Assembly (NCBI GenBank): GCA_050480245.1
Contig: JBCNEQ010000055.1
Origin: Anoxybacillus sp050480245
GTDB taxonomy: Bacteria > Bacillota > Bacilli > Bacillales > Anoxybacillaceae
Length of the DNA: 64,000 bases
Reading direction: 5' to 3' (one strand)
How positions within the stretch are numbered: the stretch's first letter is position 1; every line of letters begins with the position of its first letter. The notes beneath the pieces are model-generated. The model was given only the letters and a program-made list of their open reading frames with translations. It did not search any database and was not told where the DNA came from. The position numbers and the translations under genes were made by a program. Shown one piece after another: positions 9,050 to 19,349 of the stretch.

Positions 9050-9575
9050 TCGTGTAAAAAACATGATTCTTAATCATCAACTATCGTGGAGTAGACATTC
9101 AGGTGTACCGTTTATTTTAGTTGCTATTAATCCTAGTGAACAATTATATTTGCTGCCGAAACTTGAAGATATAAAGCAAGATGGAGAAGCACAAGGATAC
9201 AAGGTAGAAATTGTTAATATCGAGAAGCTACTCTACGATCTTTTACTGGAAGATGAAGATGGAGATTTAAATGACCTTTACGATTTTGAAAAGGAAGAAT
9301 ACATTGAGTTTAAAAAAGAAATGCAAGGGATTATGTTTAGATTGCTTTATGACTGGATTTTAGAAAAAGTTGATCAATTAGGTCCAAATGGAAGAATTTT
9401 ATTTACACGTGTCGGGAGTATAGCTCCACATATTAGGCTTGTTCAATTACTTTCAAGGCTAGAAAACAAAGTTTCTATTCCATTATGTTTTTTCATTCCC
9501 GGTACTGTTAATTCATCTAAATTTATGATGCTTGACGATATAGACATTAGTGGTTCAAGGGCGTTTTACTTATAG
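9030..9575 (+). CDS. brxB: BREX protein BrxB (DUF1788)
   Basis: BrxB is about 181 aa and typical of DUF1788. It has an N-terminal SEKINRVKNMIL, a central strand PFILVAINPSEQLYLLPKL, and a C-terminal half holding RILFTRVGSIAPHIRLVQLLSRLE and PLCFFIPGTVN. The frame is open from TTG 9018, but AAGGAG at 9011-9016 sits only one base from that codon. I therefore prefer ATG 9030, 13 bases after it and inside the brxA 3' end. BrxB is an essential BREX core component of unknown activity and is always adjacent to BrxA and BrxC. Here it ends 24 bp before brxC. Confidence 0.85.
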   Translation: MLSEKINRVKNMILNHQLSWSRHSGVPFILVAINPSEQLYLLPKLEDIKQDGEAQGYKVEIVNIEKLLYDLLLEDEDGDLNDLYDFEKEEYIEFKKEMQGIMFRLLYDWILEKVDQLGPNGRILFTRVGSIAPHIRLVQLLSRLENKVSIPLCFFIPGTVNSSKFMMLDDIDISGSRAFYL

Positions 9576-9599
9576 AGAGATTTTAGAGAGGTGAGATTA

Positions 9600-12500
9600 T
9601 TGACAAAGATACATTCAATATTTCGTGATGATATAAAAAGGGATATTAATTCAGTTGTCAAAGTTCAGGACGACAATTTAAAGCATATTCGTCAAGAATT
9701 ACGCGAATATGTCATAACGGAGCAAATTCGAGGGCATTTCAAAAAAGCTTTTGATAAATATCTTCATGGTGATAAATATTGCTATTGGATCTCTGGATGG
9801 TTCGGATCGGGTAAATCCCATTTCACGAAATTATTTGGACATGTACTAGGTAATTATCAATTTGAACATTCGACAAGTGCCGACGAATTTTTAAGTAGGG
9901 ATGATTCAAATGAGTTACGTCCGCTAGTTGAGCAAATTCGTGATAAATATGACACCGAAGTATTAATGTTTGATATTTTAGAAGCCACAGCATATGACCA
10001 AAGTGGGCAACAGGAAAGCATCTCCATAACAATTTACAAGCAATTTCTCCAATTTTTAGGTTTTTATAGTGATATTTTATGGGTTGGGGAACTCGAATAT
10101 GATCTATTTCAACAGGGCTTGTATGAGGACTTTAAAAATGAGTTTGAAAAAATAAGCGGTAAGAGCTGGACTGAGGCACGCCAAAAACCACATCGTCAAA
10201 AAACAAAAATAGCGAAAGCGTTGTGCAAGGTTAATCCAGATGATTATCCGTCAGAAACGATTGCTAGTGACGCAATCAATAGTATTCAAAACGATTTCTC
10301 AATGTCACCTAAAAAATTAATTGAAATTCTAAAATCCTATGTTGAGAAACGAAATAGTCTAAATGGGAAAGAAGCTAGGTTATTCCTACTTATTGATGAG
10401 ATGGGACAATTTATAGCACGAGATGACCAAAAAATTAGTGAATTGCAAGGAATTGCCCACCAAATAGAAATAACAGGTCAGGGAAAAATATGGCTTGGGG
10501 TAACGGCGCAGGAAGAATTAAAAGCTATTGTTGAAGATGCAATAAAATTTAATGACAAACTAGGTAAAATTGCTGATCGTTTTGAGGTGAAAATTCATTT
10601 AACACCTGAAAACTTAGATTCTGTACTGTACGAACGAATTTTAAAGAAAAAACCAGAAGCAAAAGAAGAGTTAGAAAATAAGTATGATAAGTATTCCGGC
10701 AAATTAGAAACCATTTTAGAATTCACAGATGCAGACAGAAAGTTACCTAAATTATCGAAAGAAGTTTTTGTTAAGGCGTACCCATTTCTTCCTTATCAGC
10801 TAGGAATTATCAAAGATATATTCGTGAAATTCCTTCAACGTACTGAGTCAAACAAGAAACTCGGTGGTACTAACCGTAGCATGATTAAAACAACACAAGG
10901 CATATTAATAAATCCTGAAAATCGTTTTGAAGAAGCTAACGTTGGATCGCTAGTTACACTAGATCAAGTTTTTGCAGAGGCAAGAGCAGCAAATTTCGTT
11001 CCTTCAACTGTCATCGATACTATAAATGAGGTAGATAAAGCTGATCCGGAAAATCCCGATTTTACAAAAAAAGTGTTGAAAGTTTTATATCTGCTTGACT
11101 CTATTAGCTATATACCAAGAACTGCTGATAATTTGACAAAGATGCTTTTTAGTGATATTGAGCTTAACTTTCATGAATTAAAAGGGAATGTAGAATCTTC
11201 CCTCAAGAAACTTTTAAGAGCTGGTTTGATAGAAAAAGAAGGGGAAATATATAGTTTCTTGTCACCGGAAGAGCAAAATTTTCGACATGAAGTTTTAGCT
11301 GAACAAGAATATATTAGAACTAGAGCGATTTCAATATACGTACGGGATATCGTAAAAGAGTTATTTAATCAAAACAAGGTTTTCTATAAACAAATTCGCA
11401 CCTTTTCAGTAAATATGGTAGCAGATGATGAAAAATATTTAACAGGAAGCGAAATCACTTTTGAATCATTGAGCCCGGTTGTGCTTGCAAATGATGAATC
11501 TCTAAGGGATAAAAAGAAAAGAGATTCTATAAAGGACGAGAGACGAATATATTGGCTTGCTGAACCAAATGACGAAATAGAAGACATGGTTCGAGAATAT
11601 CTCGCCCGTCAATCAGCAATAAGTAAACAGCGCGAGAAAGCTGATGAAGAAAGAATGTTCTTTTTAAGAAAAGAGGAACAAAAAAATCAAAATTTAGCCG
11701 CTGAAATAAAACGAAAAATAAGAGCAGCATTTCTTTCCGGTTCTTATCTTTACCGTGGAAAAGAATATGACCTTCCTAAAGGAGAAGAAATCAAATCAAT
11801 ATTCGACGCATTAATAAGTCTTATTATCCCAACCGTTTATACTCGTTTTGACGATGTTGGGGTAAAAATTGATCAATCTCATATTGCAGAATGCTTTAAA
11901 GAAAAACTTTACTCAGTCTCTTCGGTTTTTAAAGATTTAAATGTACTGGACGATGAACAACAAATTAATTTGAGTTCTAAAGTGTTAAGCGAGGTTCTAA
12001 ATGAAATAAAATCTCGATACAATCGTTTCGGCATTTGCACGGGAAGTGATTTATTAGACTATTTTGGTGGTAATCAATATGGTTGGGATTCATTAGCTAT
12101 CCGCTTTTTTACAGCATTACTGTTCCGCGGCGGGTTTATTGAGATTGAATTGAAAGGAAAGACCATTAGAAGCTATACCGAATCAGGCGTAAAAGAACTA
12201 TTTGAAAAAGAACCACAATTTAAAGCGTGTCAGTTTATTGAAGTGAAAAATGTCGATCCCGCCATACGTCAACAATGTAAAAAGATATTAGAGTCTGATT
12301 TTGATGAAACTGTAAACACGGATACAATTCCTGAGTATTATCAGAAAATAGTCAAGGTAGCCAACCGAATTTTACTTCAAGTTAATGGATTAATTATTTC
12401 TGCTAGAGAAAATCAATTAAATATTATTGATAGATTGAAAAAAATTGAAGATGGTTATAGAAGTGTTGTAAATAAAAATCATTCCAGCGAAGCCATTATT

Positions 12501-13223
12501 ACTTTCGTTGATGTTTATCAGAAATTAAGAGAAGAAATGTCTTTTATGAGAAAGTTTGAACGATTTGTTGAAAATGGAAACCTAAAATTCCTACAAGAAA
12601 TACGAAAATTTATTTCCGATGTTTGGAATCCGCAGCATTTTCCGAAAGATGAGCTTCGACAGCAAAAAGTACAAGCTATAATTACTGAAATAGCATCAAA
12701 CACATTTATAGACAATTGGACCAGTATCCAAACAGATTATTTAGATTTAAAAAATTATTATGAAGTGATCTATAATAATCTTCATTCACGTGTGATGAAA
12801 AGAATAGAGGAAACAATGGAAGAAATCGAACATTTTCCATTATTTGATAGATTTGATGCGTTTGAACAAAGGAAAGTTTTAGAACCTTTAAATAGACACT
12901 ATCAACCTGATCCATCACAAGATCGACGTAATTATGATTTCCTAGAGCAACTGGAGAACGCTTTGCCTAGCTATAAACAGGCATCGATTGAAATATATGG
13001 TCAATTGATTGAGGAATTAAATAGGCCCGTTTCGCCTTCAACAGATACAAATGATGGGGATAGCAAAGCCGATAAAAAGCCGAAATTTAAACATATTCGA
13101 GTTAGTGAAATAATGAAAACTAGACAAATTTCTTCTGAAGAAGAATTGAAAGATTACTTAAATACGCTAGAAAAGAAATTAAAAGAAGAATTGAGAAAAG
13201 TGGATTATTTCTTCTTATCCTAA
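9600..13223 (+). CDS. brxC: BREX ATPase BrxC (PglY-like)
   Basis: This P-loop ATPase has about 1207 residues, normal for BrxC. The Walker A motif (GWFGSGKSHF) falls near residue 66, and an acidic Walker B-like strand (ARLFLLIDEMGQ) near residue 265. Long helical and coiled-coil stretches fill the second half, for example ISKQREKADEERMFFLRKEEQ. BrxC is a large AAA-type protein of the core BREX complex with PglX and PglZ, acting on DNA in the cytoplasm. The frame is open from GTG 9591, but AGAGAG abuts that codon directly. TTG 9600 has proper spacing from GAGGTGA and gives the expected MTKIHSIFRDDIKRDINSVV beginning. Confidence 0.92.
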   Translation: MTKIHSIFRDDIKRDINSVVKVQDDNLKHIRQELREYVITEQIRGHFKKAFDKYLHGDKYCYWISGWFGSGKSHFTKLFGHVLGNYQFEHSTSADEFLSRDDSNELRPLVEQIRDKYDTEVLMFDILEATAYDQSGQQESISITIYKQFLQFLGFYSDILWVGELEYDLFQQGLYEDFKNEFEKISGKSWTEARQKPHRQKTKIAKALCKVNPDDYPSETIASDAINSIQNDFSMSPKKLIEILKSYVEKRNSLNGKEARLFLLIDEMGQFIARDDQKISELQGIAHQIEITGQGKIWLGVTAQEELKAIVEDAIKFNDKLGKIADRFEVKIHLTPENLDSVLYERILKKKPEAKEELENKYDKYSGKLETILEFTDADRKLPKLSKEVFVKAYPFLPYQLGIIKDIFVKFLQRTESNKKLGGTNRSMIKTTQGILINPENRFEEANVGSLVTLDQVFAEARAANFVPSTVIDTINEVDKADPENPDFTKKVLKVLYLLDSISYIPRTADNLTKMLFSDIELNFHELKGNVESSLKKLLRAGLIEKEGEIYSFLSPEEQNFRHEVLAEQEYIRTRAISIYVRDIVKELFNQNKVFYKQIRTFSVNMVADDEKYLTGSEITFESLSPVVLANDESLRDKKKRDSIKDERRIYWLAEPNDEIEDMVREYLARQSAISKQREKADEERMFFLRKEEQKNQNLAAEIKRKIRAAFLSGSYLYRGKEYDLPKGEEIKSIFDALISLIIPTVYTRFDDVGVKIDQSHIAECFKEKLYSVSSVFKDLNVLDDEQQINLSSKVLSEVLNEIKSRYNRFGICTGSDLLDYFGGNQYGWDSLAIRFFTALLFRGGFIEIELKGKTIRSYTESGVKELFEKEPQFKACQFIEVKNVDPAIRQQCKKILESDFDETVNTDTIPEYYQKIVKVANRILLQVNGLIISARENQLNIIDRLKKIEDGYRSVVNKNHSSEAIITFVDVYQKLREEMSFMRKFERFVENGNLKFLQEIRKFISDVWNPQHFPKDELRQQKVQAIITEIASNTFIDNWTSIQTDYLDLKNYYEVIYNNLHSRVMKRIEETMEEIEHFPLFDRFDAFEQRKVLEPLNRHYQPDPSQDRRNYDFLEQLENALPSYKQASIEIYGQLIEELNRPVSPSTDTNDGDSKADKKPKFKHIRVSEIMKTRQISSEEELKDYLNTLEKKLKEELRKVDYFFLS

Positions 13224-13244
13224 AAATGCAAGAGGGATGAAGTT

Positions 13245-16200
13245 ATGAAACCTGAACAAAAAAAAGCGATAAATCGTACGATATTAAAGTGTCGTGCCAT
13301 CTTAGAGAAAGATATAGAAAATCAGCTTATAACATATGGAATTATTATAGATGAACCTTGGATTGAAAAGGATAAGTTATCACTTACAGACGAACAAGAG
13401 CAGATATATAAAGATCTTCGTGATGCAATTGCAAAGGAAATGAAAGGTGGGCTTTCTGAAAAGGAAGCCCTAATCTCCTACATACGTGAAGTAACCTATA
13501 CGTACCTAAACCGGCTTGCAGCACTTCGGGTAATGGAAGTACGGGGACTAATGGAAGAAGTGCTTATTCAAAGAGATGAATATGGCAATCGTTCATACGG
13601 ACATCGAAATTTCTTTGAAGTAGCTCGTGAATTTTGTAAATCGCAATCTGACGAAGGGTTATCTTACTTTATTTCGTTAATTTTCAACGAAATATCATCA
13701 GATATTGGTTTATTATTTAACACCGATGATGAATATTCGATCATCTCACCAAGTAATCAAGCTTTGATTGAAACGATTCGGCTATTAACTACTGAAATTG
13801 ATGAAGATGCATGGCAGCAAGATGAGATTATTGGTTGGATTTATCAGTATTTTAATGAAAAAGAAAAAGATAATGTATTTGATCGTTTATATAATAAAAA
13901 GGAAAAAATAAGAAGTATTGATATTCCAGCGGCGACTCAATTATTTACGCCAGATTGGATTGTTGAATGGATCGTTAATAACTCTTTAGGGAAACTGCGG
14001 GAAGAAATTATTAATGGCGAACGAGAGTATAAGAAACTTGAGGATATCAAGCTATTGGACCCTGCTTGTGGGAGCGGCCACTTCTTAGTAAAAGCATATG
14101 ATTTATTTTATAAATATTATGTTGAAGACGGGTATCCTAAAGAAAAAATTCCATTTTTAATACTGCGTCATAACTTACACGGTATTGATATTGATGCTAG
14201 AGCAATACAACTTACAGCACTGATATTGTATATTAAAGTAAGAACATCACTAAAAAATATTGGTATTAATGAACTAACCGAGAATATTACAGTTAACCTA
14301 GTTTGTGCAGATGCAGTTTTGCTAAATGGCGAACGTTTAGCAAAACTGAAAAAACAATTTGAAAACAATCCAACTGTTCTCAAAATGATTAAAATTATTT
14401 ATGAGGAATTTACTGAGACTCGTTTAAAGGGAAGCTTAATTCAACCAGAAAAAAGATTAATAACACTAATAGAGGAATATAAACAACAAAAACAAAAAGA
14501 CTTGGAAAAAAGCAAGAAAAAGGAAGACTTGGGCTTTTTTGAAGGACTTGAAGGGTTTGAAAAAGAGCAAGAAGAATTAGTGTTGACAAAAAGTGAGAGA
14601 GAATTGCTTCAATATCTAGAGCAAATATATATTCAAGCAATAAGAGCAAACGATATTAACAATTTGTTATTTGCGAATGAAGCTAAAAAATCTATACATT
14701 TATTGAATATTTTATTCCAAAAGTATGATATTGTGGTGACAAACCCTCCTTATATGGGTAAATCTAACATGAATGACATTCTAAAGAATTACGTAAATAA
14801 TCATTATTCTATTGCTAATCAGGATTTATACTCAATCTTTATATTAAGAGTTTTTGACTTTGTAAAAGATAACGGATTCATCGGGATGATTACTCAAGAA
14901 TCATTTATGTTTATTAAATCTTATATTTCATTGAGGGAATTTATTTTAGAAAATTCCTTTATATTTAAGTTTGCTCACTTGGGAACCAGAGCATTTGATG
15001 ATATAAGCGGAGAACGAGTAAGTACGGCTATGTTTGTTTTACAAAAAAATAGAGGTATAAGAAAAAATTCTAATAGTTTATTTATAAAATTAGATCATTA
15101 TTCTAATTCAGAGGAAAAAAGAGCAAATCTCAATAATCAGAAAGAACATTTCTTTATTCAGCAAAATTTCTTTAGAAAATTTGAAGGAAGTCCATTTTTA
15201 TACTATATTCCAAATGAGATAAGAGAAATTTTAGAAACAAATCCTTCCTTTCTTGAAATTTTTGGTGAAGCAAAAACAGGAATTAACACAGGCAATAATG
15301 ATTATTTTGTGAAATTTTGGTGGGAAGTTAAAGGAGAATCCGAAAGAAATTTTGTACCATATGCTAAAGGTGGGGGATCAGAAAAATTCTATGGAGCGCT
15401 AAGAACGGTTGTTGATTGGCGACCGGAAAAAATGAAAGAATATCAAGGTTGCAGACTAATGAATCAAAATCTCTTTTTTAAAGAGGGTCTTACATTTTCT
15501 GGTGTGGGAAGTAAAGGTTTTGGAATAAGATTTTTGCCAGAGGGATATATATTTGATTCAGGTGGATCTTTTATCAATATAAAGGATCATAATAATATCT
15601 ACTATATTCTTGGGATTTTAGCTTCTGACTTTGTCGATTATTTATTAAATTTGTACAATCCTACAATTAATTTTAAAAACAATGATATACATAGACTTCC
15701 AGCAGTCTATAATGAAAAACTTCACGAAAAAATATCGAACAATGTAAAAAAAATAATTCAGTTAAAGAAAGAAATACTATCATTTGACGATAAAGAGAGA
15801 AATTTCAAAATTGAGAACTACTTAGATAACAATGGTTCATTTATTGATCTAGTAAAAAAAATTCTTAAAATTGAGAAGGAGTACTTACAGTTAGTCGAAA
15901 AAAATAATTCTTTGGTTTTTGATTTATATGGTATTGGAGAACAAACGAGGGATTTTATTACACAAGAAGTTAAGAAGATTAGAAAAACAATTGACCAAAT
16001 AGAGGATAAAGAAAATTTTGAAAAATGGTTTGATAAAGAAGGAAAAAATGTTAATCGACTAAATTTAATTGAATACATTGAAAAAAATAATTTTCTTCCG
16101 AACAGAATTTTAAAGGATTACTTTACTACTTTCGTTTCAATTGTATTGGGCATTTTATTTGGAAGATGGAATATTAATCAATTTAATAATGTACAAAAAG

Positions 16201-16754
16201 ACGGAATTATTATTTTGGATGAGAATTTTATCGAAGATTTATTTTATAATTTAATAGAGCGAATATTCGGTGAAGATAATTTTGAGAATATTATCGAGAA
16301 TGAATTTCCGAGAATAATGGGAAAGGATTTATTGGAATGGTTCAATAAAGATTTTTTTGCCGAACATATTAAGAAAGAACAATATCAAAATCGACCTATT
16401 TACTGGCATGTTTGCAGTCCTAATAAGACATTTAATGCTCTTATATACTACCATGCTCTAACTTCTGATACTCTTTACAAGCTAAAGTCTAATTATTTAA
16501 AACCGATGTTAGAAAACATACGTGAGGATTTAAGTTTTTACCGTGAGAAGATGAAAACTGCTGGTGATAAAAAACAAGCAAAACAGTTTGAAAAAAGAGT
16601 GATTGAATTAGAAAAACAAGTGGACGATTTGGAAGCTTTTGATAAGCAAATCGATGATATTATCGCTTCAGGTTATGAACCAGACATTGATCAAGGTGTT
16701 TTATATAATATCAAACCACTGAATCCGATTTTAGCAAAAAAAATCGAAAAATAA
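13245..16754 (+). CDS. pglX: BREX adenine-specific DNA methyltransferase PglX
   Basis: This 1169-aa N6-adenine DNA methyltransferase has the SAM-binding motif DPACGSG at residues 272-278 and the catalytic NPPY at 500-503, in the order used by class gamma-like enzymes. Regions around 680-830 (FGEAKTGINTGNNDYFV, YNPTINFKNNDIHRLPAV) look like target recognition segments. A charged coiled coil lies near the C-terminus. PglX marks host DNA at a short asymmetric site and is required for BREX protection. It follows brxC by 21 bp behind AGAGGGATGAAGTT. No long homopolymer that would suggest phase variation was noticed. The target sequence cannot be predicted here. Confidence 0.93.
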   Translation: MKPEQKKAINRTILKCRAILEKDIENQLITYGIIIDEPWIEKDKLSLTDEQEQIYKDLRDAIAKEMKGGLSEKEALISYIREVTYTYLNRLAALRVMEVRGLMEEVLIQRDEYGNRSYGHRNFFEVAREFCKSQSDEGLSYFISLIFNEISSDIGLLFNTDDEYSIISPSNQALIETIRLLTTEIDEDAWQQDEIIGWIYQYFNEKEKDNVFDRLYNKKEKIRSIDIPAATQLFTPDWIVEWIVNNSLGKLREEIINGEREYKKLEDIKLLDPACGSGHFLVKAYDLFYKYYVEDGYPKEKIPFLILRHNLHGIDIDARAIQLTALILYIKVRTSLKNIGINELTENITVNLVCADAVLLNGERLAKLKKQFENNPTVLKMIKIIYEEFTETRLKGSLIQPEKRLITLIEEYKQQKQKDLEKSKKKEDLGFFEGLEGFEKEQEELVLTKSERELLQYLEQIYIQAIRANDINNLLFANEAKKSIHLLNILFQKYDIVVTNPPYMGKSNMNDILKNYVNNHYSIANQDLYSIFILRVFDFVKDNGFIGMITQESFMFIKSYISLREFILENSFIFKFAHLGTRAFDDISGERVSTAMFVLQKNRGIRKNSNSLFIKLDHYSNSEEKRANLNNQKEHFFIQQNFFRKFEGSPFLYYIPNEIREILETNPSFLEIFGEAKTGINTGNNDYFVKFWWEVKGESERNFVPYAKGGGSEKFYGALRTVVDWRPEKMKEYQGCRLMNQNLFFKEGLTFSGVGSKGFGIRFLPEGYIFDSGGSFINIKDHNNIYYILGILASDFVDYLLNLYNPTINFKNNDIHRLPAVYNEKLHEKISNNVKKIIQLKKEILSFDDKERNFKIENYLDNNGSFIDLVKKILKIEKEYLQLVEKNNSLVFDLYGIGEQTRDFITQEVKKIRKTIDQIEDKENFEKWFDKEGKNVNRLNLIEYIEKNNFLPNRILKDYFTTFVSIVLGILFGRWNINQFNNVQKDGIIILDENFIEDLFYNLIERIFGEDNFENIIENEFPRIMGKDLLEWFNKDFFAEHIKKEQYQNRPIYWHVCSPNKTFNALIYYHALTSDTLYKLKSNYLKPMLENIREDLSFYREKMKTAGDKKQAKQFEKRVIELEKQVDDLEAFDKQIDDIIASGYEPDIDQGVLYNIKPLNPILAKKIEK

Positions 16755-16778
16755 TGTAACGGAAAGGAGCAAGAGAAG

Positions 16779-16809
16779 AAAGCACCTGCAGATTATTGTA
16801 GGTGCTTTT
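16779..16809 (+). terminator. hairpin between pglX and pglZ, attenuator-like
   Basis: AAAGCACCTGCA at 16779-16790 pairs with 16797-16808 (one G-U pair), loop GATTAT, followed by only a four-T tract. The only good ribosome binding sequence for pglZ (AAGGAG, 16764-16769) lies before the hairpin and the pglZ ATG lies ten bases after it. It could act as a partial terminator, an mRNA processing stop, or a fold that shortens the distance between binding site and start. Confidence 0.65.
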
Positions 16810-16818
16810 ATACAAAAT

Positions 16819-19341
16819 ATGAAAAAGACATTTTACGACATGATCGAAAGTGATTTGAATAAATGTTTTCAAAAAAGATCAGTTGTAATTTGGTTAGATC
16901 TCTATCAATCATTCACAGCTGAATACGAAAGGTTCATTCAAGAAAAAAATTTAAATAGATTCGTGTTTGAAGGAAGTTCGCTTCAATTGAGACACAATAT
17001 CGTTAAATACTCCCCAAACTTTGAAAAACCGATATTAATTTACATTCCGGGTAGGGTCCAAGACTTATCGCTACTAAAAGAATACTTTTGGTTAGCTGAA
17101 GTATTTGACGATTCCATTCAAGATTTATTATCAAAACACTATAATATTCATTTACCATTGAACGATGGCGAACGTTTACAAAAAAAATTATTGTTTGTAA
17201 AAACAAAATGGGATATTTTATCAGAAGATCTAATCGAAAATTTAAACGAAGAAACATTGGAACAATTTATCTTAAACGATCATTTATCTATGGATGAGCT
17301 TGATAAAAAGGAAACGGTTCTCCGCTTTATGACAGATCAAACTTATTATCAAACTTTGAAAGAATTAGAAAACTTACATGCTTTTTGTCAGCTTGCAAAC
17401 GAATATTACGATTTCCATTTGAATGAGCAACAATCATATGAGGAAATTGTTGAGGTAATCGCAAATGCATTAATTAAAACGGAACTTTCTTTAGATGCGC
17501 CAGATGATATACAGTATAAAGAAACTGATCCTAAAATAGCACACCGACGAGAGGAACTATTTCATCTTTGGTCTAAACATGATTTTTATCGTAGTCATTT
17601 TGAAGAATGGTCTAAACGTTTATCCGATAAATATAAGCAGAAGATAGCCGTAAAAGATACTGAGGAACTATATACTATAAAAGGATTCCCAATCATTGAT
17701 GAGGAATTATGGGAGAGAATGGAAAAACAAATTCTTACTAATGATGGTATTAATATTGATGTTTTAAAATCACCGACAATAGATCAACTCATTTTGATTG
17801 CGAATGCGCGACTTACAAGAGCAACAGATGAAGAGTTTATTCAAAAGTGGGATGCTTTGTCCCAGTTATTGAATTTTATCTTGGAATTAAACAAATTCAA
17901 GGATTACATAAATCAAGGATCACGCTTTCAAGATGCTGAACGGATTGTAAAAGAATATATCCAGCAAAAGTGGTGGGCAATAGATTATCATTTCCGCAAA
18001 GCTCAAGAACTCTATAATGAAAATAACTCACTAATTTTATCGCTTATTAAATATGCCAACGGTCAGTACGTGCACCATTTCTTAAAACCATTAAATACTC
18101 AATTTCAACAATGTCTCGAATCTACACAAGATTATTCAATTAGTGGAATTACCCATCAAAGGCATTTTTGGCGTAATTACATTAAGGATTCACGTGGCAA
18201 AACAGCTGTTATTTTTGTCGATGCTTTACGGTATGAAATGGGCGTTGAATTGCAGCATATGATTGATGAAGAATGGAATATTGAAATTGATACACTACTT
18301 TCATCATTGCCGTCTATCACTAAAGTTGGGATGACAGCTTTATTACCATTATCGTCATCAATATTAAAATGGGAGAGTGAAAAAGGGGATTATAAAATCT
18401 ACACAGAAGACAATATCCCGATGAATAAAAAATCTGACCGTGTCCATTTTCTTGATAACGTTTTAGGGAACATTGGTAAAGTCTATAACCTTGAAAATTT
18501 TTATCGCCTTTCAGAACAAGAAATTTCAGATGAAATCAATGATAAAGAAAAAATCATCATATATACTAATGAAATTGATGCTACTGGAGAAAACATTGAA
18601 GATTCTGCTGTTTATTTATTCCCTAAACTTTTGAAAAAAATTAAAATTGTAACGGAAAAATTATTAAAATCAGGGATTGAAAAAGTAGTAATTACTGCAG
18701 ATCATGGATTTTTACTAACAAACGGACTGGAAGGATGGAATGAAATACGTTTGTCAAATGAAATTGAAACGGTAAGAAAATCTCGGCGATACGCTATTGC
18801 GACTAATAAGGTAAAGGGAGATTGGATTGTTAAGGAATTGTCTTGGTCACACCATGATGGAAATTTGTATCAGTATTATCCTTTGAGTAATTATTATTTT
18901 ACAGCAAGTGGTGGAGCTAAGTTTAGTCATGGAGGAATATCAGTTCAAGAATTAATACTCCCTGTTCTAGTAGTTTCAGCAAAAGTACAACAGAAAGAGT
19001 ATATAATCGATCCTAGATTAGAGCAAGAACAATCCGTTTTAGAAGAACTTACAAAAATGGATGAAACGTTAAATGTACAAGAACAAATTAAATCATTCCT
19101 AATGGTACAGGGGGACAACCTGTCTAAACGTGAAAAGTTCTTGTTAGAGTGTTTTCTTGATAGTTCAAAATGGAATGAAAATGAGCTTATTCAGGGAGCT
19201 TCTTCTAAAGGAATTAAGTTTAAATCTGTTCTAGTATCTGAAGCTATGTCAGATTTAATTGAAATGTTAAAAAATCAAGGAAAAGATTGGTTTAAAGTTG
19301 AAATGATCAATGGCACAATTTATGAATATTCAATTAAGTAG
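16819..19341 (+). CDS. pglZ: BREX phosphatase-like protein PglZ
   Basis: This 840-aa protein belongs to the PglZ family of the alkaline phosphatase superfamily. The metal-binding strand VIFVDALRYEMG places an aspartate at residue 468. VVITADHGFLL places the second metal aspartate and histidine at about 628-630. AKFSHGGISVQELILPVLVV near residues 700-720 supplies the last conserved histidine segment. The N-terminal half is helical and less conserved. PglZ is a core component of every BREX type. Its ATG at 16819 has no close ribosome binding site because a stable hairpin stands between the purine-rich AAGGAG and the start. It ends eight bases before brxD. Confidence 0.93.
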   Translation: MKKTFYDMIESDLNKCFQKRSVVIWLDLYQSFTAEYERFIQEKNLNRFVFEGSSLQLRHNIVKYSPNFEKPILIYIPGRVQDLSLLKEYFWLAEVFDDSIQDLLSKHYNIHLPLNDGERLQKKLLFVKTKWDILSEDLIENLNEETLEQFILNDHLSMDELDKKETVLRFMTDQTYYQTLKELENLHAFCQLANEYYDFHLNEQQSYEEIVEVIANALIKTELSLDAPDDIQYKETDPKIAHRREELFHLWSKHDFYRSHFEEWSKRLSDKYKQKIAVKDTEELYTIKGFPIIDEELWERMEKQILTNDGINIDVLKSPTIDQLILIANARLTRATDEEFIQKWDALSQLLNFILELNKFKDYINQGSRFQDAERIVKEYIQQKWWAIDYHFRKAQELYNENNSLILSLIKYANGQYVHHFLKPLNTQFQQCLESTQDYSISGITHQRHFWRNYIKDSRGKTAVIFVDALRYEMGVELQHMIDEEWNIEIDTLLSSLPSITKVGMTALLPLSSSILKWESEKGDYKIYTEDNIPMNKKSDRVHFLDNVLGNIGKVYNLENFYRLSEQEISDEINDKEKIIIYTNEIDATGENIEDSAVYLFPKLLKKIKIVTEKLLKSGIEKVVITADHGFLLTNGLEGWNEIRLSNEIETVRKSRRYAIATNKVKGDWIVKELSWSHHDGNLYQYYPLSNYYFTASGGAKFSHGGISVQELILPVLVVSAKVQQKEYIIDPRLEQEQSVLEELTKMDETLNVQEQIKSFLMVQGDNLSKREKFLLECFLDSSKWNENELIQGASSKGIKFKSVLVSEAMSDLIEMLKNQGKDWFKVEMINGTIYEYSIK

Positions 19342-19349
19342 GTGAGAGT

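Noticed and set aside
13245..16754. Phase-variable pglX
   Set aside because: No long homopolymer or short tandem repeat was found in the coding sequence or its leader.
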